DNA of 64,000 nt from G965215145 sp965215145. Lineage in GTDB: Bacteria; Bacteroidota; Rhodothermia; Rhodothermales; JANQRZ01. This document shows, piece after piece, positions 15,877 through 24,032 of the stretch (positions are counted from its first letter, which is position 1; each line of letters opens with the position of its first letter). Position numbers and translations under genes: made by a program. A model generated the notes under the pieces. The model did not search any database. It saw nothing but the letters and a program-made list of their open reading frames with translations, and had not been told where the DNA came from. Where the stretch lies: contig OZ244038.1 of assembly GCA_965215145.1 (NCBI GenBank), positions 62,001 through 126,000 on the forward strand. Reading direction: 5' to 3'.

Positions 15877-16574
15877 GGCCGCCCCACCCGGGGCAGCCCC
15901 TCCTCCTCCTCGACTACGACGGCACGCTCGCGCCCATCGTCGAGGACCCGGCGGCGGCGCACCCGCACCCGGAGGCGCCCGAGCTCCTCGCCCGACTCGA
16001 CGCGCGGTACCCGCTCGTCCTCATCAGCGGGCGCCACCTCGGCGGCCTCAGCGGCTTCCTCGGCGGCTTGGCCCTCCGCGCGGTCGGGCTGCACGGAGCG
16101 CAGGAGGGGCGGCTCGGCGCGGCTACCGACGACGGCCTCCCGGCTGAGGCGGTCGCGGCGCTGGCCGCGCTGCGAGGGGGCCTACCGACGGTGGATGGCG
16201 TCCGCGTCGAGGAGAAGGGGCCGGCCTTCGCCGTCCACTACCGCGGCGCGCCCGCCGAGGCCGCCGCCGAGGCCGCGCTCCGGCGGTGGGCCGCCGGCGC
16301 GCCGAGTGCGCTGGAGCCGGTCTGGGGGAAGAAGGTCGTCGAGCTCCGGCCGGCCGGCGTCAGCAAAGGCACTGTCGCCTTCCGCCTCGCCGCCGAGCAC
16401 CCCGGCCATACCCCCGTCTACCTCGGCGACGACACGACCGACGAGGACGCCTTCGCCGCGCTCAGGCCGCCGGCCGTGACGGTCAAGGTGGGGCCGGGCA
16501 CGACAGCCGCGCGCTACCGGCTGCGGGACGTGGATGCCGTCGTGGCCTACCTCCGTGGGTTCCTCCCAGGCTGA
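15873..16574 (+). CDS. otsB: Trehalose-6-phosphate phosphatase OtsB
   Basis: HAD-family phosphatase of 233 residues that removes phosphate from trehalose-6-phosphate. Motif I is DYDGT with Asp14 as nucleophile and Asp16 as acid/base; motif II is LISGR; the Lys/Asp end is VSKGT and LGDDTTDEDAF. The GTG start at 15873 overlaps the otsA stop (GTGA), so both enzymes are made together. It ends 10 bp from the stop of the convergent GH15 gene. Confidence 0.94.
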   Translation: MRPPHPGQPLLLLDYDGTLAPIVEDPAAAHPHPEAPELLARLDARYPLVLISGRHLGGLSGFLGGLALRAVGLHGAQEGRLGAATDDGLPAEAVAALAALRGGLPTVDGVRVEEKGPAFAVHYRGAPAEAAAEAALRRWAAGAPSALEPVWGKKVVELRPAGVSKGTVAFRLAAEHPGHTPVYLGDDTTDEDAFAALRPPAVTVKVGPGTTAARYRLRDVDAVVAYLRGFLPG

Positions 16575-16584
16575 GGCCGCTCGT

Positions 16585-18468
16585 TCACCACGCCGCCGCG
16601 GCCACCTCCTTCACCGCCTCCAGCCGGAAGACGGCGTTGACGAGGCCGAGGTGGCTGAACCCCTGCGGGAAGTTGCCGAGGAGCGCGAGCGTCTCCGGGT
16701 GGACCTCCTCGGAGTAGAGCCCGAGCGGGCTCTGGTGCTCCAGGAGCGATGAGAGCGCAGCCCGCGCCTTCCCCACCTCCCCCGCCATCGCGAGGGCCTC
16801 GACGAGCCAGAACGACGGGAGGAGGAACGCCCCCTCCGGCCCGCCGACGCCGTCGTCGGCGTGGTAGCGGTAGAGCAGCGGGTACGGCCCCGCGGCGAGC
16901 CCCTCCGTCACGGCCTCGACCGTTTGCAGGAAGCGGGGGTCGTCGGCCGCGAGGAACCCGACCGTCGGCATGACGAGGACGGAGGCGTCGAGGGCGGGGT
17001 GGCCGTAGGCCTGCGTGAACGCGCCGACCTCCGGGTCCCACGCCCGCTCCAGGACCTCGGCGCGGATCTCCGCGGCCTCCCGCTTCCAGTCCTCCAGCGG
17101 CACGTCCTTCTGGGTCCGCTCGGCGAGGCGGGCCGCGCGTGTCAGCGCCACCCACGCCCACACCTTCGAGTAGGTGTAGTGGCGCGGCTCGTTCCGCGCC
17201 TCCCAGACGCCGGCGTCGGGCTCGCGCCAGCGGCGGCGGACGGTCTCGACCATGGCGCGGAGCGGCTCCCACTCCTCAATGGTGAGGATGCCTCCGCTCT
17301 GCTCGTAGTGGAGGGCCGCGTCGAGGAGGCTGCCGTAGATGTCGAGTTGGTACTGGTGGGCAGCGCCGTTGCCGACGCGGACGGGGCGGGAGTCGCGGTA
17401 GCCGCGGAGCGGGAGCTCGCGCTCGGGGAGCTCGCGCCGACCCTCGATCCCGTACATCACCTGGAGCGGCTCCCCGCCGAGGGCCTGCCCGAGGAGCCAG
17501 TCGAAGTAGGCCGTGCCCTCCTCGACGTAGCCGGCGGCGAAGAGGGCGCGGAGGGTGAAGGCGGAGTCACGGATCCAGGTGTAGCGGTAGTCCCAGTTCC
17601 GAGTGCCGCCGGGCCACTCCGGCAGGCTCGTCGTCGGCGCGGCGACGACGGCGCCGGTGGGGCCGAAGACGAGGAGCTTCAGGGCAAGGAGGCTCCGCTC
17701 GACGGCGTCGCGGTAGCGGCCGTGGTAGGCGAGCCGGTCCGTCCAGCGCCGCCAGTAGGCCCGCGTCTGGTCGAGCCGGCGCGCGCTCTGGTAGCTGTTG
17801 ACGTGGTGGATCCGCTGCCCGCCCCAGTCCGCCACGACGAACACCTCGTCCCCCGCCGCAACGCGGAGGCGTCCCGCGACGACGCCGTCCTCCATGAGCC
17901 GGAGCGGGAACGGCGCGGCGAGGTCCACGGCCTCCCCGTCCGCCGTGGCGCGGACGCCGTTCTCCTGCACCTCGAAGGCCGGCACGACGGCGCCGTAGCC
18001 GAACCGCGGCGCGAAGACGGCCTCGACCTCGACCTCGCCGCTGACGCCCTCGATCCGGCGGTGGATCTCCGCCGTCGGCACCTTCCGCCCGGCGATGTAG
18101 GGCATGAAGTCCCGGATGCGGATGCGGCCCCCGGCCGTCGTCATCTCGGTGACGAGGACGTTCGTGCCCCGCTCGTAGCGCTGCTCGGCGCGGAACGGGG
18201 CCGTGGGGCGGAGGGAGAACCGGCCGGCGGCGGGGTCGAGGAGCGCCCCGAAGACGGAGGGGCTGTCGAAGTTCGGGAGGCACGCCCAGTCCACCGAGCC
18301 GTCGGCGCCGACGAGGACGGCCGTGCGGTGGTCCCCGATGACGCCGTAGGCCTCCAGCGGCTTGAAGTCGGGGAGCGCGGCGGGGTCGAAGGTGAAGCGG
18401 CGCGTGGGCGGCTCGGGCAAGGCGGGAGCCGGGCGGGGTGGAGGGGGCAGGGTAGCGTGCGCGTTCAC
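16585..18468 (-). CDS. Glycoside hydrolase family 15 protein (trehalase or glucoamylase type)
   Basis: Protein of 627 residues with the GH15 layout. An N-terminal beta-sandwich domain (about 35-230: YGVIGDHRTAVLVGADGSVDWACLP) precedes an (alpha/alpha)6 barrel with the landmarks GTRNWDYRYTWIRDSAF and YSEEVHPETLALLGNFPQGFSH. The second holds a Glu in the position of the catalytic base. No signal peptide, so likely cytoplasmic. Bacterial proteins of this architecture include glucoamylases, isomaltosidases and the Mycobacterium trehalase. Its place convergent to otsAB makes trehalase a reasonable guess, but the sequence alone does not decide it. Confidence 0.88.
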   Translation of the reverse strand: MNAHATLPPPPRPAPALPEPPTRRFTFDPAALPDFKPLEAYGVIGDHRTAVLVGADGSVDWACLPNFDSPSVFGALLDPAAGRFSLRPTAPFRAEQRYERGTNVLVTEMTTAGGRIRIRDFMPYIAGRKVPTAEIHRRIEGVSGEVEVEAVFAPRFGYGAVVPAFEVQENGVRATADGEAVDLAAPFPLRLMEDGVVAGRLRVAAGDEVFVVADWGGQRIHHVNSYQSARRLDQTRAYWRRWTDRLAYHGRYRDAVERSLLALKLLVFGPTGAVVAAPTTSLPEWPGGTRNWDYRYTWIRDSAFTLRALFAAGYVEEGTAYFDWLLGQALGGEPLQVMYGIEGRRELPERELPLRGYRDSRPVRVGNGAAHQYQLDIYGSLLDAALHYEQSGGILTIEEWEPLRAMVETVRRRWREPDAGVWEARNEPRHYTYSKVWAWVALTRAARLAERTQKDVPLEDWKREAAEIRAEVLERAWDPEVGAFTQAYGHPALDASVLVMPTVGFLAADDPRFLQTVEAVTEGLAAGPYPLLYRYHADDGVGGPEGAFLLPSFWLVEALAMAGEVGKARAALSSLLEHQSPLGLYSEEVHPETLALLGNFPQGFSHLGLVNAVFRLEAVKEVAAAAW

Positions 18469-18540
18469 GACGGCCGGGCACTCACGTTCCGTGCCACCGG
18501 CGCGGCGTCGGAGTTCTCCCCGAGCCTCCGGTCCCGCGGC

Positions 18541-18728
18541 TCAGAAACTGTTTGGGGAAGGAGCGGGCAGCCGAGACCGAGCGAGGCGCCCCCTGGCAAG
18601 GCCGCGAAGTGGAACATCCCGCCCCTGCGGGGCAGACGATGCGGAGCACCGGCGATGCAGCGCAACGCCGCAAGAGGGTGCCGCAGCCGGTCGCAGGCCG
18701 CGACTCTTGTTCACCAGACAGTTTCTCA
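18541..18728. mobile_element. MITE-like element with terminal inverted repeats
   Basis: The left end TCAGAAACTGTTTGG (18541-18555) and the inverted right end TGAGAAACTGTCTGG (complement of 18714-18728) match at 13 of 15 positions. The interior of about 160 bp has no coding capacity. The right end supplies the TGA stop codon of the adjacent glycosyltransferase gene (18726-18728). Terminal repeats without a transposase suggest a miniature element moved by a transposase elsewhere. I could not identify a clear target-site duplication. Confidence 0.5.
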
Positions 18729-19727
18729 ATCGTAGAACGTCCGCTCGAAGGCGGCGAACTCGCCGCAGCGGAGCACGAGCCGGCGCCACACCCCGCGCCA
18801 GAAGCCCGTCCCGTACCCGGCGACCTGCACCGCGCTCGCCGCCACGGCCAGCGCTGCGACCCCCAGGCTCCGCTCCTGCCGTAGCGCGTCGGCGAAGATG
18901 AGCCCGGCCCACCCCCCGAGCGGCGCGAGCCATACTGGGTGAACAGCCAGCCCAAGCACGAGCAGCGCGGGCCCCCCGAGCACGGCCAGCGCCGGGAGTG
19001 CGTGGACCGGCTTCAGCGAGCCGGGGTGCCGCTTGAGCAGGTTGATCCGCGCGATGCCGGAGTTGTGGACCTGCCGGAAAAAACTCCGCAGCGTCGTCCG
19101 GCGCTTGTGGTAGACCCACGCCTCGGGGACGAGCCCCGTCCGGCACCCCGCCGCGCGGAGCCGGAGGCTGAAGTCCACGTCCTCCCCGAACCGCATCGCC
19201 GCGAACCCGCCGAGCGCCTCGAACGCCTCCCGCGCGATGCCCATGTTGAACGAGCGCGGCTGGAAGGCGTCGAGCCGCTCGGCGCCGCCACGGATGCCGC
19301 CGGTGGTGAGAAAGGCCGTCATCGCGTACGAGATCGCCTTCTGCGTCGGGGTGAAGTCGGGGTGGGCGCGGTCGGGGCCGCCCCACGCCTCGAATCCCCG
19401 CTCGGCCAGCGCCCGGCGGACCGCGGCGACGTAGCCCGGCGGCGCGAGGCAGTCGGAATCGAGGAAGACCAGCATGTCGCCCTCGGCGTGCGCCGCGCCG
19501 TGGTTGCGGGCCGGACCGGGGCCACCGTTGGGTTTCGTGAGGTAGCGGACGTCGAGGGCCGCCTCGTGCCGGCGGACCGCCGCCTCGGCCGTCTCCTCGG
19601 AGCCGTCCTCGACGACGACGACCTCGAAGTCCGGGTCGGTCTGCGCGCGGAGGCTCGCCAGCAGCTCGTACACCTCCTGCGGGCGGTTGTAGACCGGGAC
19701 GATGAGCGAGAGCGGGGAGGGCGCCAT
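18726..19727 (-). CDS. Family 2 glycosyltransferase with C-terminal membrane segments
   Basis: Protein of 333 residues. A GT-A fold domain spans about 6-225 with SLIVPVYNRPQEV, VVEDGS, the GGPGPARNHGA block, the metal-binding DSD (about 92-94) and the catalytic-region GEDVDFSLRL. Two to three membrane segments follow (about 245-310). It lies 3 nt after the next GT2 gene and probably acts with it on a lipid-linked or cell-surface glycan. The last codons overlap the terminal repeat of a MITE-like element, so the natural C-terminus may have been changed by that insertion. Confidence 0.88.
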   Translation of the reverse strand: MAPSPLSLIVPVYNRPQEVYELLASLRAQTDPDFEVVVVEDGSEETAEAAVRRHEAALDVRYLTKPNGGPGPARNHGAAHAEGDMLVFLDSDCLAPPGYVAAVRRALAERGFEAWGGPDRAHPDFTPTQKAISYAMTAFLTTGGIRGGAERLDAFQPRSFNMGIAREAFEALGGFAAMRFGEDVDFSLRLRAAGCRTGLVPEAWVYHKRRTTLRSFFRQVHNSGIARINLLKRHPGSLKPVHALPALAVLGGPALLVLGLAVHPVWLAPLGGWAGLIFADALRQERSLGVAALAVAASAVQVAGYGTGFWRGVWRRLVLRCGEFAAFERTFYD

Positions 19728-19730
19728 CAG

Positions 19731-20723
19731 CTAGCCGCGCGGCTCCAGCACCTCGGCCACCACCGGCCGCGCGCGCCCCTCCCCTGGTCCGACCTCCTCG
19801 GCCACGTCGTAGGTGTCGGTCCGCTCCATCCGCGGGCGGACGAGCATCTCCCCGAGCAGCCCCGTCATGAAGAGCTGCGCGCCGAGCAGGATCAGCAGCA
19901 CGCCGAGGAACAGCAGCGGGCGCCCCCCGATGGGCTCGCCCGTCAGCTTCAGCACCGTGAGGTAGAGGCTGATGAGGAAGCCGAGCAGGAACGAGAGCGA
20001 GCCGAGCCCGCCGAAGAAGTGCATCGGCCGGACGGCCCAGCGCGACATGAACACGACGGAGATGAGGTCGAGGAAGCCACGGACGAACCGCTCCAGCCCG
20101 AACTTCGTCCGCCCGTGCTTGCGCGCGTGATGCACGACGGGCTGCTCGGCGATCCGGCCGTAGCCCTCCCACTTCGCCAGGAGCGGGATGTAGCGGTGGA
20201 GCTCGCCGTAGACCCGGACGCTTCGGACCACCTCGGCGCGGTAGGCCTTGATGCCGCTGTTGAAGTCGTGCAGCGGGATGCCGGAGACGACGCGGGTGAC
20301 GGCGTTGAAGAACCGGCTCGGGATCGTCTTTCCAAGGGGGTCCTGCCGGCGCTGCTTCCAGCCGGAGACGAGGTCCATCCCGCCCTCCAACAGCTCGATC
20401 ATCGCCGGCAGCTCGGCCGGGTCGTCCTGGAGGTCGGCGTCGAGGGTGCAGACGTAGCGGCCCCGCGCCCGCTCGAACCCGACGGCGAGGGCGGCGCTCT
20501 TGCCGTAGTTGCGCCGGAACCGGAGGCCGGCGAAGCGGGGGTCCGCGCGGTGCAGGTGCTCGATGCTGGCCCACGTCCCGTCCCGCGAGCCGTCGTCCAC
20601 GACCCACACCTCGAACGAGCGGCCCGCCCCCTCCATCGCCGCGCGGATGCGGTCGGCCAACTCCGGCAGGCTCTCGGCCTCCTCGAAGGCGGGGACGATG
20701 ATGGAGACCTGCGGCGCCGACAC
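19731..20723 (-). CDS. DPM1/GtrB-like polyprenyl-phosphate glycosyltransferase
   Basis: Protein of 330 residues. The GT2 domain starts VSIIVPAFEEAESLPEL and has VVDDGSRDGT, LDADLQDDP (about 90-98) and the GRTKFG-type loop near 207. Two membrane helices lie at about 240-262 and 272-295, with a charged tail after. This layout matches dolichol/undecaprenyl-phosphate mannosyl- or glucosyltransferases (DPM1/GtrB/ArnC type), which load a sugar onto the lipid carrier at the inner membrane. It is in an operon with the GT2 gene that follows. Confidence 0.9.
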   Translation of the reverse strand: MSAPQVSIIVPAFEEAESLPELADRIRAAMEGAGRSFEVWVVDDGSRDGTWASIEHLHRADPRFAGLRFRRNYGKSAALAVGFERARGRYVCTLDADLQDDPAELPAMIELLEGGMDLVSGWKQRRQDPLGKTIPSRFFNAVTRVVSGIPLHDFNSGIKAYRAEVVRSVRVYGELHRYIPLLAKWEGYGRIAEQPVVHHARKHGRTKFGLERFVRGFLDLISVVFMSRWAVRPMHFFGGLGSLSFLLGFLISLYLTVLKLTGEPIGGRPLLFLGVLLILLGAQLFMTGLLGEMLVRPRMERTDTYDVAEEVGPGEGRARPVVAEVLEPRG

Positions 20724-20725
20724 GG

Positions 20726-21244
20726 CTAGAGCACGACGCGGCTGGGCACGTCGGGCGCGAGGCGCGAGCGCTCGATCTCGCCCTCGTGAGCAAAGATCCG
20801 GAGCCGCCCGTCACGCTCGAGGACCCAGACCTCCTTCGCCCCCTTCGCGAGGTAGAGCGTGACCTTCTCGGCCATCTCCGCAGCCGTGTTCCACCGCGAT
20901 TTGACCTCAACGCAGATCGGTGGGGCCACGGGGAAGGCGTCGGTGTCCTGGTGCGCTCGCATGAACGCCTCCTCCATCCAGGCCACGTCGGCGACCTTCA
21001 CGCCCTCTGGTGTAACGACGGGGCACTCCGGCAGGGCGATCCCGCCGAGGGCGTCTTCGAGCAGCTTTTGGAACCGGCGCTGGAGGACACTGTGGCGTGA
21101 GGGAGCAGGGCTCATGACGATCCGGCCGTGCCGATCCTGCTCGATCTTGTACGGGAGGTCTTGTAGCTCCGGGAGCGCACAGATGTCCGCCCACGCCATC
21201 GGGGCGTCGTCGAGAACCTCGGGGGTGGGTACGGTCACAGCCAT
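20726..21244 (-). CDS. Uma2-family (DUF820) protein, PD-(D/E)XK fold
   Basis: Protein of 172 residues of the Uma2/DUF820 family, a restriction-endonuclease-like fold abundant in cyanobacteria and some Bacteroidota. The probable metal-site residues are in KVADVAW (about 87-93) and ICVEVKS (about 110-116), matching the D...E-x-K pattern. Members are often lone genes with no known function. It lies 2 nt after the next GT2 gene on the same strand and 27 nt after gyrB, but there is no functional reason to link it to either. Confidence 0.85.
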   Translation of the reverse strand: MAVTVPTPEVLDDAPMAWADICALPELQDLPYKIEQDRHGRIVMSPAPSRHSVLQRRFQKLLEDALGGIALPECPVVTPEGVKVADVAWMEEAFMRAHQDTDAFPVAPPICVEVKSRWNTAAEMAEKVTLYLAKGAKEVWVLERDGRLRIFAHEGEIERSRLAPDVPSRVVL

Positions 21245-21271
21245 GGCCGGAGGGCGCAGCGGGGCAGCACG

Positions 21272-23296
21272 TCAGGTGTCGATGGTGGCGTACTTCGCGT
21301 TGCGCTCGATGAACTTCCGCCGCGGCTCGACGGCGTCGCCCATGAGCGTCGAGAAGATCCGGTCGGCGGCGGCGGCGTCCTCGACGGTGACGCGCTGGAG
21401 CACGCGGGTCTCGGGGTCCATCGTCGTCGTCCAGAGCTGCTCGGGGTTCATCTCGCCGAGGCCCTTGTAGCGCTGGATCCCCACGCTCCGGCTCCCGCCG
21501 AACGCCTCGATGGCCTCCTCCAGCTCGGCGTCGGTCCAGCAGTAGCGCTCGTCCTTCCCCTTCTTCACGCGGTAGAGCGGCGGGAGCGCGATGTAGACGA
21601 AGCCCTTCTCGACGAGCGGGCGGAGGTAGCGGTAGACGAGCGTGAGCAGCAGCGTCCGGATGTGCGCGCCGTCCACGTCGGCGTCCGTCATCACGACCAC
21701 CTTGTGGTAGCGCAGCCGCTCGGCGTCGAACTCGCCCGCCGCCTCGCCGTCGCCGCCGACGCCGGTGGCGAGGCCGGTCCCGAGCGCCGTCACGATGTTC
21801 TTGATCTCGTCGTTGTCGAGGATCCGGTCGAGGCGGGCCTTCTCGACGTTGAGGATCTTGCCGCGGAGCGGGAGGATGGCCTGGAAGTGCCGGTCGCGGG
21901 CCTGCTTCGCGGAGCCGCCGGCGGAGTCGCCCTCGACGAGGAAGAGCTCGCTCTCGGCGGGGTCCTTACTGGCGCAGTCGGCGAGCTTGCCGGGGAGGCC
22001 GGAGCCGCCGAAGGCGTTCTTGCGCTGGACGAGCTCGCGGGCGCGGCGGGCGGCCTGCCGGGCCTGCGCGCTCACGATCACCTTCTGGACGATCTGCTTG
22101 GCATCCTTCGGGTGGTCGTCGAGCCACTCGGCCAGCTTCTCAGCGACGAGGCTCTCGACGGCCCCCTGCACCTCGGAGTTGCCGAGCTTCGTCTTGGTCT
22201 GCCCCTCGAACTGCGGCTCCTGCACCTTCACGCTGAGGACCGCCGTGAGGCCCTCGCGGAAGTCGTCGCCGGAGAGGTCGACCTTCTGGTTCTTGAGCAG
22301 CCCCTCGCGGTCGGCGTAGCCCTTGAGCGTGCGGGTCAGCGCGCGGCGGAAGCCGGAGATGTGGGTGCCGCCCTCGTGGGTGTTGATGTTGTTGACGAAC
22401 GAGAGGACGTTCTCGGTGTAGCCCGCGTTGTAACGCATCGCCACCTCGATGGGCGTCCCGTCGCGCTCCCCCTCGATCTCGATGGTGTTCGCCTGGATCG
22501 TCTGGCGGGTCTCGTCGAGGTAGGCGACGAAGGCGCGGAGGCCCTCCTCGAAGTGGTACTCCTCGCGGGCCAGCTCGGCGTCGTCCTCGCGCTCGTCCTC
22601 GATGGAGATCGTGAGGCCGCTGTTGAGGTAGGCCAGCTCGCGCATCCGGTCGGCGAGCGTCTCGAAACGGTACTCGGTCTCCTTGAAGATGGAGCCGTCG
22701 GGCCAGAAGTGGACGTGGGTGCCGGTCTCCTCCTCGGGCTCCATCGGGCGGAGCTTCTCGACCCCCGTCACCGGCTTCCCCGTCTCGTAGGTCTGCTGCC
22801 AGACGTGGCCCTCGCGGCGGACCGTCACGGTGAGCCGCCCGGAGAGCGCGTTGACGCAGGAGACGCCGACGCCGTGGAGGCCGCCGGAGACCTTGTAGGT
22901 GTCCTTGTCGAACTTGCCGCCGGCGTGGAGCACCGTCATCACGACCTCGACGGCGGGCCGCTTCTCCTTCGGGTGCATCCCCACGGGGATGCCGCGGCCG
23001 TTGTCCCACACCGAGATCGAGTTGTCCTCGTGGATCGTCACCACGACGCGGTCGCAGTAGCCCGCGAGCGCCTCGTCGATGGAGTTGTCGACGACCTCGT
23101 AGACGAGGTGGTGCAGCCCCCGCGTGCCGACGTCGCCGATGTACATCGCCGGGCGTTTGCGGACGGCTTCGAGCCCTTCGAGGACCTGGATGTTGCCGGC
23201 CTCGTAGGTGCCGGCCGCGGGCACGGGGGCGCCATCGCCGGAGGGGGGGGAACCGTTCGCCGTCTGCGGGTCGGTGCGCAGCGTCTCGTCAGCCAT
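21272..23296 (-). CDS. gyrB: DNA gyrase subunit B
   Basis: Type IIA topoisomerase subunit of 674 residues. The GHKL ATPase domain has YEVVDNSIDEAL, VWDNGRGIPVG and GGLHGVGVSCVNAL. The TOPRIM domain starts GKLADCA and has LFLVEGDSAGGSAKQ and MTDADVDGAHIRTL. The C-terminus EPRRKFIERNAKYATIDT is GyrB-like rather than ParE-like. I use the ATG at 23296; the frame is open for 15 more codons upstream, but those encode Pro-rich sequence. The N-terminal 30 residues are variable. gyrB stands alone here, away from dnaA or recF. Confidence 0.95.
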   Translation of the reverse strand: MADETLRTDPQTANGSPPSGDGAPVPAAGTYEAGNIQVLEGLEAVRKRPAMYIGDVGTRGLHHLVYEVVDNSIDEALAGYCDRVVVTIHEDNSISVWDNGRGIPVGMHPKEKRPAVEVVMTVLHAGGKFDKDTYKVSGGLHGVGVSCVNALSGRLTVTVRREGHVWQQTYETGKPVTGVEKLRPMEPEEETGTHVHFWPDGSIFKETEYRFETLADRMRELAYLNSGLTISIEDEREDDAELAREEYHFEEGLRAFVAYLDETRQTIQANTIEIEGERDGTPIEVAMRYNAGYTENVLSFVNNINTHEGGTHISGFRRALTRTLKGYADREGLLKNQKVDLSGDDFREGLTAVLSVKVQEPQFEGQTKTKLGNSEVQGAVESLVAEKLAEWLDDHPKDAKQIVQKVIVSAQARQAARRARELVQRKNAFGGSGLPGKLADCASKDPAESELFLVEGDSAGGSAKQARDRHFQAILPLRGKILNVEKARLDRILDNDEIKNIVTALGTGLATGVGGDGEAAGEFDAERLRYHKVVVMTDADVDGAHIRTLLLTLVYRYLRPLVEKGFVYIALPPLYRVKKGKDERYCWTDAELEEAIEAFGGSRSVGIQRYKGLGEMNPEQLWTTTMDPETRVLQRVTVEDAAAADRIFSTLMGDAVEPRRKFIERNAKYATIDT

Positions 23297-23375
23297 CGGG
23301 CGGTACCGTCTCGGTGGAGGAATCGGCCCCGGCGCGGCCAAAACCGCGTTCGGACAGGCGGCCGGGGCATCCTGC

Positions 23376-23390
23376 GGAATCTACGATTCC
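23376..23390. promoter_or_regulatory. Short perfect palindrome upstream of gyrB
   Basis: GGAATC-TAC-GATTCC, six-base arms around a three-base centre, 80 bp before the gyrB start and 17 bp before the stop of the preceding gene. A possible operator or small hairpin; no regulator is indicated. Confidence 0.3.
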
Positions 23391-23406
23391 ACGGGGCAAC
23401 GGCGTG

Positions 23407-23898
23407 TCAGTTCGGCGTGGAGAGCGCCCCCGCTAAGTCCTGTAAAAATCCCGCCGCCGCCGGGAGCCACGCGCCGACCGCTTCCTGAAACGCGCCCTCG
23501 CCCAATTCGACCGTTCGGGCCGCCTCGGCTTGCACCCGCCGCGCGTCCTCGATGAGCCCTTCCGGGACCTCGGGGTAGAGGCTGAGCAGCCGCTGGTGGA
23601 CGACGTAGAGCACCCGCCCGGCCCGTGCCAGCAGCATCCGGTCCTCGAACGCCTGCACCAGCGCAGCCTCGTCGGCGCGGCCGACGGCGAGGCTCACGCG
23701 CAGCCGCGTCACGAGCCCGCCCAGCTCCTCGCGCGCCCCGCGGAGGTAGGCCCGCACCGGCGCCGCGTCCTCCTGCCCCGACGGGTCCCGCCCCGCCCGC
23801 CGCTCGGCGATGGCGTGGCGCGCCTCCGCCGCCGTGCGCAGCGTGGCGATCAGCGCCATCGCGCGGAGCTGGTGGAGGGTGTCAGTGTGGTCAGCCAT
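23407..23898 (-). CDS. Unrecognised alpha-helical protein
   Basis: Predicted soluble protein of 163 residues, mostly helical and rich in Ala, Arg, Glu and Leu. No signal peptide, membrane segment or catalytic motif. The ATG at 23898 is preferred over a GTG one codon earlier. A 14-nt direct repeat covers the start: the sequence around the ATG (23887-23900) recurs 20 nt upstream (23907-23920) with one base changed, so a small tandem duplication created a decoy ATA start-like copy. It lies upstream of gyrB, same strand, 110 nt apart. Function unknown. Confidence 0.6.
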   Translation of the reverse strand: MADHTDTLHQLRAMALIATLRTAAEARHAIAERRAGRDPSGQEDAAPVRAYLRGAREELGGLVTRLRVSLAVGRADEAALVQAFEDRMLLARAGRVLYVVHQRLLSLYPEVPEGLIEDARRVQAEAARTVELGEGAFQEAVGAWLPAAAGFLQDLAGALSTPN

Positions 23899-23931
23899 CA
23901 CGGCGAGTGGTCAGCTATCATAACGAAACGC

Positions 23932-24004
23932 TGTAGGGGCGACCCTCGTGGTCGCCCCTAGCTCGTGGTCACTGAGGAGGGCGGGCACGAGACCCGCCCC
24001 TACA
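23932..24004. repeat. GTAGGGGC-family folded repeat, copy 2
   Basis: The outer arms TGTAGGGGC (23932-23940) and GCCCCTACA (23996-24004) are perfect inverted complements. Inside are hairpin 1, GGGGCGACC/GGTCGCCCC, and hairpin 2, GGCGGG/CCCGCC. Same layout as 5160-5219; hairpin 2 has a different sequence but still pairs. It lies between the CBS gene stop and the next gene start, within a probable minus-strand transcript. Confidence 0.75.
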
Positions 24005-24032
24005 GGGCGGGAGATATCCCGCAGCCCACGGT

